Assembly: GCF_000719335.1 (NCBI RefSeq)
Contig: NZ_JOGB01000011.1
Span: 1 to 64,000, forward strand
Length of the DNA: 64,000 bases
Direction: 5' to 3'
From: Streptomyces sp. NRRL S-87
Lineage (GTDB): Bacteria; Actinomycetota; Actinomycetes; Streptomycetales; Streptomycetaceae
A program made the translations under genes and the position numbers. Shown in pieces: positions 48,864 to 56,106 of the stretch. The number at the start of each line of letters is the position of its first letter. Within the stretch, counting starts at the first letter, position 1. The notes under the pieces were generated by a model. The model did no database searches, was not told the DNA's origin, and was given only the letters and a program-made list of their open reading frames with translations.

Positions 48864-49955
48864 CTACTCGTCCGGGTCGGTGGCCTCAGCGGCGACGCTA
48901 GGCTCACCAAGCGGCACCTCAGGACGCCAACGCTCCAGCTTCCGCAGGGCTTCCTCCGTGGGCGGAGCCCAGCCGAAGGCGGCACTGAGAATGTGCATGG
49001 CAAGTCGCGGCGGTACGGCATTTCCGATCTGCTGACCGATGTCCTTGCCAGACCATGGATAGTCTCCAGGGAACGTTTGCAGACGTCCGGCTTCCGAGAA
49101 AGTAAACCGTTCGAGTTCTTTTTCGTCTGGAGAGACGACCCGGTTTCGCGAGATCTTGCCAGTGACGGTGGCCGAGGGTTCCCACGAACCTCGCCGCCCC
49201 CGCGCCTTAGGATCCCCGCCCGTACCATAATTGGAAATCACCAAGAAGCGGTAGTCTCGATCAAGGACCTCCCCCATGGTCCTCCAAGGCGCCAGGGATA
49301 CGTCACCAGCGTCTCGGGCGATTCCCTTCCGGTAGCTACGGTGCGTCGGGCCGGGCAGCTCGACGGACTCCACACCGAAACGAGCGATCAACACCGCCCT
49401 CTTTCGCGTCTGAGGAACGCCGTACGCTTCCGTGGGGAGGATTCCGCAGTCGACCGAGTACCCCTCGCTGACCAAGGCCTTCGCATAGGCTTCCCAGACG
49501 GGCAGCACAGCGGGTACCTGCTCCAGCACGATCGCCTTGTACGGTTTGTCATGCTGGTCGATCGCTTCGAGCGCCCAGCGAAGGGGTTCCAGCACCAACC
49601 CGGTGCGCTCATCCTCCATCTTCGCCAGATCCTTCGCGATCTCTTCGCGATCTTCACGAGCCGTCATGCGGTGCACGAACCGAAGGACGTCGTCCAGGGC
49701 GCGCCGCCCGGCTCCACCACCAGCGACGGTGAAGGTTTGACAGGGCGGCCCGCCCGCCAGCACATCAGCGTCCGGGAAGGACGAAGGGCCGTAGCGGCGT
49801 ACGTCGCCTTCGATCGTGCCGAGCCCAGCCGCGCGGCGGGTTGCGCAGGCTGCCGAGTCCCACTCGACGCCTACGGCTGGAACACCCAGCTTCTCGGCTG
49901 CCACGTCCAGCCCGCCCGGGCCAGCAAACAGGTCCACGATCTGGACGGGTTGCAC
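48864..49955 (-). CDS. C5-cytosine DNA methyltransferase
   Basis: The 363-residue protein has the C5-MTase motifs in order: I (DLFAGPGG, 8-15), IV with catalytic Cys72 (GGPPCQ), VI as EQV (145-147, where ENV is usual), VIII (QTRKR, 182-186), a target-recognition region about 200-285, IX (GRLQTFP) and X (GNAVPP, 311-316). GTG 49955 is preceded by GGAG at good spacing, and the frame upstream lacks the family pattern. It lies 94 bp downstream of the NgoMIV-like endonuclease on the same strand. It should methylate that enzyme's site. Confidence 0.92.
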   Translation of the reverse strand: MQPVQIVDLFAGPGGLDVAAEKLGVPAVGVEWDSAACATRRAAGLGTIEGDVRRYGPSSFPDADVLAGGPPCQTFTVAGGGAGRRALDDVLRFVHRMTAREDREEIAKDLAKMEDERTGLVLEPLRWALEAIDQHDKPYKAIVLEQVPAVLPVWEAYAKALVSEGYSVDCGILPTEAYGVPQTRKRAVLIARFGVESVELPGPTHRSYRKGIARDAGDVSLAPWRTMGEVLDRDYRFLVISNYGTGGDPKARGRRGSWEPSATVTGKISRNRVVSPDEKELERFTFSEAGRLQTFPGDYPWSGKDIGQQIGNAVPPRLAMHILSAAFGWAPPTEEALRKLERWRPEVPLGEPSVAAEATDPDE

Positions 49956-50049
49956 GTGATCTCCATGGTGTCGAGTTGCGGATGTGCGGCCTTTCAGCAA
50001 CGTGAGAGCGTACCTCAGGGCACTGACAGGCCGCCGTTCCCAGCACCCG

Positions 50050-50808
50050 CTACCAGGAGGCGATGGACTCCACCAGGGACGAAAAGCTGAGGAGGCGACC
50101 CTGCTGCACACACTCTTCCCAAGCCTCTTGCTGGCCCTTGCTTCCGTACTGTGCGACGGAAGCAGCGAGAGCATCGAAGGCGATGTGATACACGGCATCC
50201 ACTTCGCCAGTGCCTCGTGCGATGGAGGCCAAGCGAGTCGGAAGGGGTTCAGCCGTCACGGCCATCAGGTGCGGAAGCCGGCCGCGGCGGTGCTTGATCA
50301 TCTGATTGAATTCATGCCGAACGTTCTGGACTCGATCGCTCCTGATCGTCCACTTGCAGCTCACTGCTGCGTGCAGAAACGGCGCATTGAAGACGGTGGG
50401 GGCGCCGAGGATCGCGACCGTCACATCAGGCTTGATGAGGTAGTCGGTCCCAATGGTGACCCGGAGCGCTGATTCCTTCTTCAGAAGTTCGTCTACTTTG
50501 CGGAGATGCTCATACTGAAAAAACTCGGAAATCACCCGTCCACGCTGGACGTGCCAGGTTCGCTCCTCAGTAACCCCCAGGGAAGCCGCCAGGTACTCCT
50601 GGACAGCGACCTCAAGAGGGCCACCCGGGTCAGCTGGCACCTTGGACGCCACAGCCGGGTCGACACCCAAAGCATCCAGCATCCCGGCAGCGAGCTCCAC
50701 TGAAGCGAGGCTGTCGGAGTCGGCACAGTTGGGCACGAGGCCAGCCGGGTTGGCGTTCTTCTTGCCGGGCTTCCACCCGAGGAGTTCGGTCGCGAATGGC
50801 GCATTCAT
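50050..50808 (-). CDS. Type II restriction endonuclease, NgoMIV-like
   Basis: The 252-residue protein carries the PD...(S)xK arrangement of the NgoMIV/Cfr10I group: PD at 127-128, and SCKWTIRSDR (150-159) with Ser150 and Lys152. A glutamate near 66 (PLEVAVQEY) would complete the set known in NgoMIV (Glu70, Asp140, Ser185, Lys187). NgoMIV cuts GCCGGC. This specificity is inferred from the family only. It pairs with the adjacent cytosine methyltransferase. ATG 50808 is leaderless, with TACGAT at 50815-50820. Confidence 0.85.
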   Translation of the reverse strand: MNAPFATELLGWKPGKKNANPAGLVPNCADSDSLASVELAAGMLDALGVDPAVASKVPADPGGPLEVAVQEYLAASLGVTEERTWHVQRGRVISEFFQYEHLRKVDELLKKESALRVTIGTDYLIKPDVTVAILGAPTVFNAPFLHAAVSCKWTIRSDRVQNVRHEFNQMIKHRRGRLPHLMAVTAEPLPTRLASIARGTGEVDAVYHIAFDALAASVAQYGSKGQQEAWEECVQQGRLLSFSSLVESIASW

Positions 50809-51201
50809 ATGATGATCGTACCGAGATGAGCATCCAACTGGCAGGCAAAGTACGGTTCTTAGGCGATCTTCCGCGGGCCAGCTCGCCAGGAACCTCCGGA
50901 ACGCGCGCACAGTAGCTTCTTGGACGAGGACCTTCCGCCAGCAGGGATCGCATCCGCTTACCACGGCTGCTAGCGGTGCTGTCCATACACGGCCGGTACG
51001 CTACCCCACCCAAGCGCACATCACCCGGACACAGCCAGCCTGTCGTTGGACAGAGTCCAGCCCGCCACGCGTTCTGGCGGCGGCTGCCGGTCGCACTCTG
51101 GGAGCGAGCCGAACGGCAACGGGGCCGTTCTTCTGCGGGTACACGGTGCCGCAAGGGTGAAGTGCCGGAACGCGAACTAGCTGTATGGCCGAGCAGCGTC
51201 T
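50809..51201. other. Intergenic region upstream of the endonuclease
   Basis: No gene is supported. Base composition is clearly less GC-rich than the surroundings, and a likely promoter TACGAT box for the endonuclease is at its left end. The right end meets the transposase remnant. Confidence 0.55.
50815..50820 (-). promoter_or_regulatory. -10 box of the endonuclease gene
   Basis: On the minus strand, GGTACGATCATCATATG places TACGAT 6 nt before the ATG, so this gene appears leaderless. Confidence 0.5.
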
Positions 51202-51640
51202 TCAGCATTGTCTCTCCAGGGTGAGGACGGCTTTGGCGATGACGGTCATGGGGCCGATGCGGGATCCGCGGAAGATCTGCCAGGACTTCGGCCGTGCCAT
51301 GCCTCGTTCGACCGGTGCCCGCGCTGTGGCCAGGGCCCGGTTGACGGTGCGCTGGGTGAGCGTGAGTTCACCGCCCGGTGGGCGTTTGATGCCGGTGGTG
51401 AGCCAGGAACTGGCGCTCTGGTAGGCGCGGTGAGCGGGGATCGGGACGCCCCGACGCTCGCAGATCCGGATGATGCGGTGGGTGCGGGGCCGCGGTCAGG
51501 TCGTGGGAGCGGCCCGGCAGCGCGGGCGACGAAGCCGAGTACCACGAGCGTGCCCTGCGGGCCCTGGATAAGGTCTACCGGGCCGCCGGTGCGGCGGCTG
51601 ATGGCCCACAGACGGCCCAAGACGGTGAGACGGGTCCGGG
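51202..51640 (-). pseudogene. Remnant of an IS5-type (DDE_Tnp_4) transposase
   Basis: Reading the minus strand from about 51640 down to the TGA at 51202 recovers pieces of a DDE_Tnp_4 transposase: WYS...PALPGRSHDLTAA, then THRIIRICERRGVPIPAHRAYQSASSW, and TQRTVNRALATARAPVERGMARPKSWQIF, ending in a stop. The first pieces and the last are in different frames, with an extra C near AGCGGCC and another shift earlier. Only the C-terminal half is left and no terminal repeats are seen. It abuts the restriction island and supports transfer by mobile DNA. Confidence 0.8.
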
Positions 51641-51667
51641 CCGGCGGTCGATGACCACCGGCCCGGA
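51635..51667 (-). terminator. Terminator of glnA2
   Basis: On the minus strand a 13-bp stem (arms 51635-51647 and 51655-51667, one mismatch) lies 27 nt beyond the glnA2 stop. Confidence 0.6.
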
Positions 51668-51693
51668 GTGCCGTGTGACTGCGTATACCGCCT

Positions 51694-53055
51694 TTATAGG
51701 ACCGGGAGGTTCTTGCGGAGTTCGAAGGCGGTGACCTCCGAGCGGTATTCCTCCCACTCCTGCTTCTTGTTGCGCAGGAAGAAGTCGAAGACGTGCTCGC
51801 CGAGGGTTTCGGCGACGAGTTCGCTGCGCTCCATCAGGGCGATGGCCTCGCCGAGGTTCTGCGGGAGGGGCTCGATGCCCATCGCGCGGCGTTCGGCGTC
51901 GGAGAGGGCCCAGACGTCGTCGTCGGCGCCGGCGGGGAGCTCGTAGCCCTCCTCGATGCCCTTGAGGCCGGCCGCGAGGAGGACGGCGTAGGTCAGGTAC
52001 GGGTTGGCGCCCGAGTCGATCGAGCGGACCTCGATGCGGGAGGAGCCCATCTTGCCCGGCTTGTACATCGGGACCCGGATCAGCGCCGAGCGGTTGTTGT
52101 GCCCCCAGCAGATGTACGAGGGGGCCTCGCCCCCCGAGCCCGCGGTGCGGGAGGAGCCGCCCCAGATGCGCTTGTACGAGTTGACCCACTGGTTCGTGAC
52201 GGCCGACGTCTCGCCCGCGTGCCGGAGGAGGCCCGCGATGAAGGAGCGGCCGACCTTCGAGAGCTGGTACTCGGAGCCCGACTCGTAGAACGCGTTGCGG
52301 TCGCCCTCGAAGAGGGAGAGGTGGGTGTGCATGCCCGAACCCGGGTACTCCGAGAACGGCTTGGGCATGAAGGTCGCCTGGACGCCCTGTTCCAGGGCGA
52401 CCTGCTTCATGACCAGGCGGAAGGTCATGATGTTGTCGGCCGTGGAGAGGGCGTCGGCGTAGCGCAGGTCGATCTCCTGCTGGCCGGGCGCGCCCTCGTG
52501 GTGGCTGAACTCGACCGAGATGCCCATCGACTCGAGCATGGTGATCGCCTGGCGGCGGAAGTCCATGCCCACGTTCTGCGGGGTGTGGTCGAAGTAGCCG
52601 GAGTTGTCCGCGGGCACGGGCCGGGAGCCGTCGAGGGGCTTGTCCTTCAGCAGGAAGAACTCGACCTCCGGGTGGGTGTAGAAGGTGAAGCCCAGGTCGG
52701 AGGTCTTGGCCAGGATCCGCTTGAGGACGTAGCGCGGGTCGGCGAAGGAGGGCGAGCCGTCGGGCATGAGGATGTCGCAGAACATCCGGGCGGTCCCCGG
52801 GGCCTCCGCGCGCCACGGCAGTATCTGGAAGGTCCCCGGGTCCGGCTTGGCGATCATGTCGGACTCGTAGACGCGCGCGAACCCCTCGATCGCGGAGCCG
52901 TCGAAGCCGATGCCCTCGTCGAAGGCCTGCTCCAGCTCTGCGGGGGCGACGGCGACCGACTTGAGGAAGCCGAGCACGTCGGTGAACCACAGGCGCACGA
53001 ACCGGATGTCGCGCTCCTCCAGCGTCCGGAGGACGAATTCCTGCTGCTTGTCCAT
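51694..53055 (-). CDS. glnA2: Glutamine synthetase-like gamma-glutamylpolyamine ligase GlnA2
   Basis: The 453-residue protein has the GS fold (RIEVRSIDSGANPYLTYA, FMPKPFSEYPGSGMH, GFDGSAIEGFARVYESD). It differs from GlnA at the adenylylation site, where the GlnA tyrosine motif DLYELAPDE becomes GYELPAGADDD, so GlnE control is not obvious. In S. coelicolor this gene (SCO2241) makes gamma-glutamylputrescine-type products used in polyamine breakdown. The identification rests on family and position. ATG 53055 has GAGG/GAAGG upstream. It is divergent from the copper cluster. Confidence 0.92.
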   Translation of the reverse strand: MDKQQEFVLRTLEERDIRFVRLWFTDVLGFLKSVAVAPAELEQAFDEGIGFDGSAIEGFARVYESDMIAKPDPGTFQILPWRAEAPGTARMFCDILMPDGSPSFADPRYVLKRILAKTSDLGFTFYTHPEVEFFLLKDKPLDGSRPVPADNSGYFDHTPQNVGMDFRRQAITMLESMGISVEFSHHEGAPGQQEIDLRYADALSTADNIMTFRLVMKQVALEQGVQATFMPKPFSEYPGSGMHTHLSLFEGDRNAFYESGSEYQLSKVGRSFIAGLLRHAGETSAVTNQWVNSYKRIWGGSSRTAGSGGEAPSYICWGHNNRSALIRVPMYKPGKMGSSRIEVRSIDSGANPYLTYAVLLAAGLKGIEEGYELPAGADDDVWALSDAERRAMGIEPLPQNLGEAIALMERSELVAETLGEHVFDFFLRNKKQEWEEYRSEVTAFELRKNLPVL

Positions 53056-53216
53056 GCCTTCATCCTCGCAGTTCAGAGGGCCTGTGCACCACCAGCCCGG
53101 CGCGCGCGGGCCGACCCAGTATCCCCAGTCGTGGTTTCCGCCACATTACGGGTACGGGGAGACGTGCGGCACCCGGGTGCGACACCCCGCACTGACGGGG
53201 AGGCCGCCCCCGGCAT

Positions 53217-53222
53217 TACCAT
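53217..53222 (+). promoter_or_regulatory. -10 box upstream of the secreted protein
   Basis: TACCAT ends 8 nt before ATG 53231, with no Shine-Dalgarno. This is consistent with a leaderless message. Confidence 0.45.
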
Positions 53223-53230
53223 CGGCGGCC

Positions 53231-53653
53231 ATGGGGGACCCGGACCACACGACACGCGTACGGAACACACGTTCCGTCGCTCTGTTGTGCGCCCTCGTGT
53301 GCCTGGCGGCGGCCCTGTTCCTGTGCGCGTCGACCGGCCGGGCGGGTGCCCCGGGGCATCCGGTGACCGCCGGCGGGCCGGGGGCGGACGCCGCCCACCG
53401 CGCCGCCGCGGCCGCCGGCCCGCACAGCGGCGCCGCGATGCGGGCCGCGTTCCTGTGCCCGTACGACCTGCCCGGCTGCTCCCCCTTCGCGCACGCCACC
53501 CCCGGCGTGCTCACCGGCCCCCCGACGGCGGCCACCGTCCCCGCCGTGCTCCCGCCCGCGGGCGCCGGGGCGCGCCCCGCCGGACGGCCCCTGCCGGCCG
53601 GCCCGCCCACGCGGGCCCCCGACCTCCACGTCCTTCAAGTGCTGCGGACCTGA
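53231..53653 (+). CDS. Small exported protein of the copper cluster
   Basis: The 140-residue protein has an N-terminal membrane or signal helix (about 17-33, ALLCALVCLAAALFLC), then a Pro/Ala-rich outside part with CPYDLPGC (about residues 76-83), where two Cys may form a disulfide or bind metal. No family is recognised. It is followed at 63 nt by the DUF3105 and DUF305 genes and is divergent from glnA2. The cluster suggests a role in copper or redox balance outside the cytoplasm. Confidence 0.7.
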   Translation: MGDPDHTTRVRNTRSVALLCALVCLAAALFLCASTGRAGAPGHPVTAGGPGADAAHRAAAAAGPHSGAAMRAAFLCPYDLPGCSPFAHATPGVLTGPPTAATVPAVLPPAGAGARPAGRPLPAGPPTRAPDLHVLQVLRT

Positions 53654-53716
53654 GAGCGGACCTGTTCGTCACGCCCGTCACATCCACCCCCCTTCGAGAA
53701 GGACACCGGACCCACC

Positions 53717-54385
53717 ATGGCGACCAAGGCCCCCCACAACGCGGACAACTCCCGCCAGGCCCGCATAGCCGAGATGCGGCGCGCCGAGCAGGCCCGCGAC
53801 CGCCGCAACAAGATCGTGGCGATCTCCGTCACCGTGCTGATCCTCGCCGGCCTCGGCGGCTTCGCCGCGTACTACGTGAACGACAAGGCCGACGAGAAGG
53901 CGAAGGTCAAGGCGGCCGCGGAGAAGCTGCGCACGGCGCCGATCACGGACGAGAAGAGCTGGGACGCGAAGAAGCTCGGCCGCAACCACGTCACCACCCC
54001 GGTGACGTACCCGATGAAGCCCCCCGTCGGCGGCGACCACAACCCCGTCTGGATGAACTGCGACGGCGACGTCTACACCAAGGCGGTGCCGGACGTGAAC
54101 GCCGTCCACTCCCTCGAGCACGGCGCTGTCTGGATCACGTACAACGACAAGGCGCCGAAGGCCGACGTCGAGAAGCTGGCCGCGAAGGTCAAGAAGACCC
54201 CGTACACGTTCATGAGCCCGGACGAGGAGCAGTCCGGCGCGATCATGCTGAGCGCCTGGGGCAAGCAGGTCACCGTGGACGGCGCGGGTGACGCGCGCGT
54301 GGACGCGTTCCTCACCAAGTACGTGACCGGTCCGCAGACCCCCGAGCCGGGCGCGCCGTGCACGAACGGACTGGCGGGCCAGTGA
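53717..54385 (+). CDS. DUF3105 family membrane protein
   Basis: The 222-residue protein has a charged N-terminus, one membrane helix (about 33-53), and a DUF3105 domain outside (about 95-215) with the typical YPMKPPVGGDHNPVWMNCD and SLEHGAVWITY segments. The conserved His of GGDH and HG, with one Cys pair (MNCD and PCTN), could bind metal. The function of DUF3105 is unknown, but it often sits beside DUF305. Its TGA overlaps the start of the next gene. Confidence 0.85.
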   Translation: MATKAPHNADNSRQARIAEMRRAEQARDRRNKIVAISVTVLILAGLGGFAAYYVNDKADEKAKVKAAAEKLRTAPITDEKSWDAKKLGRNHVTTPVTYPMKPPVGGDHNPVWMNCDGDVYTKAVPDVNAVHSLEHGAVWITYNDKAPKADVEKLAAKVKKTPYTFMSPDEEQSGAIMLSAWGKQVTVDGAGDARVDAFLTKYVTGPQTPEPGAPCTNGLAGQ

Positions 54386-55212
54386 GGCGCGCACTGTGGC
54401 CCGCCGTCGTGGTGGGCCTCGGCGGACTGCTCTTCGGCGGGGTGGCGGCCGTGGCCGCCGCCACGGACGGACCGTCCGACGACGCGCACGCCGCCCACGT
54501 CCCCGCCGTGACCTCGGCGGACGCGGGCTTCGCCCGGGACATGGCCGTGCACCACCAGCAGGCGGTCGAGATGTCCTTCATCGTGCGCGACCGCACGCAG
54601 GACGAGGCGGTGCGCCGGCTCGCCTACGACATCGCCAATACGCAGGCCAACCAGCGGGGCATGCTGCTGGGCTGGCTGGACCTGTGGGGGCTGCCGAAGG
54701 TGTACCCGGGCGCGGCGCCGATGGCGTGGATGGCGTCCGGGTCCGCCGGTCACGGCGACGCGGGGCATACGGGCCATGCGGGCCACACGGGCCACGCGGG
54801 CCACGCGGGCCACGCGGGCCACGACGGCGGCTCGGCCGGGCAGTCCCCGTCCGGCGAGTCCGGGCAGTCGGGCCACTCCGGGCAAGACATGAGCTCCATG
54901 CCCGGCATGGCGGGCACGGCCGGCACGGCCGGCGGGGCCGCGAAGGACGACGGCCGGCTCATGCCCGGCATGGCCACCGATGCCGAGCTGGACCAGCTGC
55001 GCAAGGCCTCGGGCAAGCAGGCGGAGGTCCTCTTCCTGCAGCTGATGACCGACCACCACAAGGGCGGCGTCGCGATGGCCCGGGGCTGCGCTGAGCTCTG
55101 CTCGACCGAAGTGGAGCGGAACCTGGCCCAGGGCATGGTCGAGGCGCAGCAGTCCGAGCTGACGCTGATGGCCGACATGCTCAAGCAGCGCGGGGCGGCC
55201 CCCCGCGGCTGA
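54382..55212 (+). CDS. DUF305 family exported His-rich protein
   Basis: The GTG at 54382 overlaps the DUF3105 stop (GTGA), so translation is coupled. The 276-residue protein has an N-terminal helix (about 5-30) and the DUF305 signature of paired histidines: FARDMAVHHQQAVEMS (about residues 50-65) and FLQLMTDHHKGGVAMA (about 217-232). A central repeat GHTGHAGHTGHAGHAGH (about 132-150) adds further His residues, followed by a Met-rich stretch. Such proteins are linked to copper binding in the envelope. An upstream GTG at 54358 would add 8 residues. Confidence 0.88.
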   Translation: MRRALWPAVVVGLGGLLFGGVAAVAAATDGPSDDAHAAHVPAVTSADAGFARDMAVHHQQAVEMSFIVRDRTQDEAVRRLAYDIANTQANQRGMLLGWLDLWGLPKVYPGAAPMAWMASGSAGHGDAGHTGHAGHTGHAGHAGHAGHDGGSAGQSPSGESGQSGHSGQDMSSMPGMAGTAGTAGGAAKDDGRLMPGMATDAELDQLRKASGKQAEVLFLQLMTDHHKGGVAMARGCAELCSTEVERNLAQGMVEAQQSELTLMADMLKQRGAAPRG

Positions 55213-55312
55213 GAGGGTCCGGCGGATCAGGGTGGGCAGGCGGGGTGCCGGACGGCCCGGCCCCCGGCCATGATCCGCCGGCCACCCCTCAGGAGGTACC
55301 GATTGCCGTGAG

Positions 55313-55345
55313 GACCGCCCGCGCCACGTGGTGCGGGCGGTCTTT
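55313..55345 (+). terminator. Intrinsic terminator of the DUF305 operon
   Basis: A 10-bp stem GACCGCCCGC / GCGGGCGGTC (55313-55322 and 55333-55342) with an inner hairpin is followed by TTTC. Confidence 0.7.
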
Positions 55346-55475
55346 CATGATCAGGTGGCCGGCTCAGGCGGCGGCGCCGAGGCTGAGGAGGCGGCGACCG
55401 GCCGCGTGCCGAGCGGGGACACAGGGGTGGCCGATCCCATGGGGACGGCTACGGCCCGACCCCGTCGGGCGCGAG

Positions 55476-55492
55476 ATACCTGCAGGGGGTAT
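55476..55492 (+). promoter_or_regulatory. CsoR-type operator
   Basis: ATACCTGCAGGGGGTAT is an imperfect palindrome like the ATACCCCnnnGGGGTAT sites of the copper repressor CsoR. It overlaps the -10 box (TATGCT, 55490-55495) of the DUF6153 gene, so copper would release transcription. Confidence 0.75.
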
Positions 55493-55502
55493 GCTGCGAG
55501 AC

Positions 55503-56009
55503 ATGCCGCCCCGCACCCTCACCCGCCTGCTGCTGCTCGCGGGCGTCCTGTTGGGGCTCACCACGATGCACACGCTCGGCCATCCGAGTGCCGCCGGCCA
55601 CTCCCCGACCGCGACCGGCACGGCCCAGATGCACTCCTCGGCCGCGATGGCGCACACCCCCTCCCCGGCGGCCGCGCCGCACGCCCCCGACCGGGCCGTG
55701 GCGGCCCACACCCTCCCCCGGGCCCTGGCGGCCCACTCCCTCCGCGGGGCCGACCCGGCGCACGCCCACACCCCGACCGCTCCGGCGGACGGCGGCGACC
55801 ACCCGCGGGCCGGCGGGGTCGGGAGCGGCGGGATGGATCCCATGGCGGTCTGCCTGGCCGTACTGACGGCCCTCACCGCGCTCTGGCTCGCCCGGGCCCT
55901 CGGCGACGTGCGCGCACAAGCCCGCCCCCGCGTCCACGGGGCGCCGGGTCGCACGGCGACGGGACGGTCCCCGCCCGACCGGCTGCGGTTGATGGTGATG
56001 CGCGTATAG
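55503..56009 (+). CDS. DUF6153 family His-rich membrane protein
   Basis: The 168-residue protein has an N-terminal helix followed by MHTLGH, a long His/Pro/Ala region with many spaced His, and a last helix PMAVCLAVLTALTALWLARA (about 115-134) ending in a basic tail. This matches the DUF6153 family, commonly beside copper genes. It starts leaderless at ATG 55503, 7 nt past TATGCT. It is likely an envelope protein for copper, and the next gene in the same direction is a multicopper oxidase. Confidence 0.8.
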   Translation: MPPRTLTRLLLLAGVLLGLTTMHTLGHPSAAGHSPTATGTAQMHSSAAMAHTPSPAAAPHAPDRAVAAHTLPRALAAHSLRGADPAHAHTPTAPADGGDHPRAGGVGSGGMDPMAVCLAVLTALTALWLARALGDVRAQARPRVHGAPGRTATGRSPPDRLRLMVMRV

Positions 56010-56106
56010 GGCGGACCCGGTTCCAGACGGCGTCCTTCCCTTACCTCCGCACGCCCCTGCGCCCGGCGCAGCGGCTGCGCATGACCACACCCCGAGGTGC
56101 ACAGCA

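Noticed and set aside
50976..51224. 82-residue plus-strand frame upstream of the endonuclease
   Set aside because: It has no ribosome site or motif and overlaps the transposase remnant.
51208..51654. 148-residue plus-strand frame in the IS remnant
   Set aside because: The real signal is on the minus strand, where transposase motifs are found in broken frames.
55308..55502. GTG with AGGAGG upstream at 55308, in frame with the DUF6153 gene
   Set aside because: The frame would run through a terminator hairpin and the CsoR operator, and the leading residues are Arg/Pro noise. The ATG at 55503 is better.
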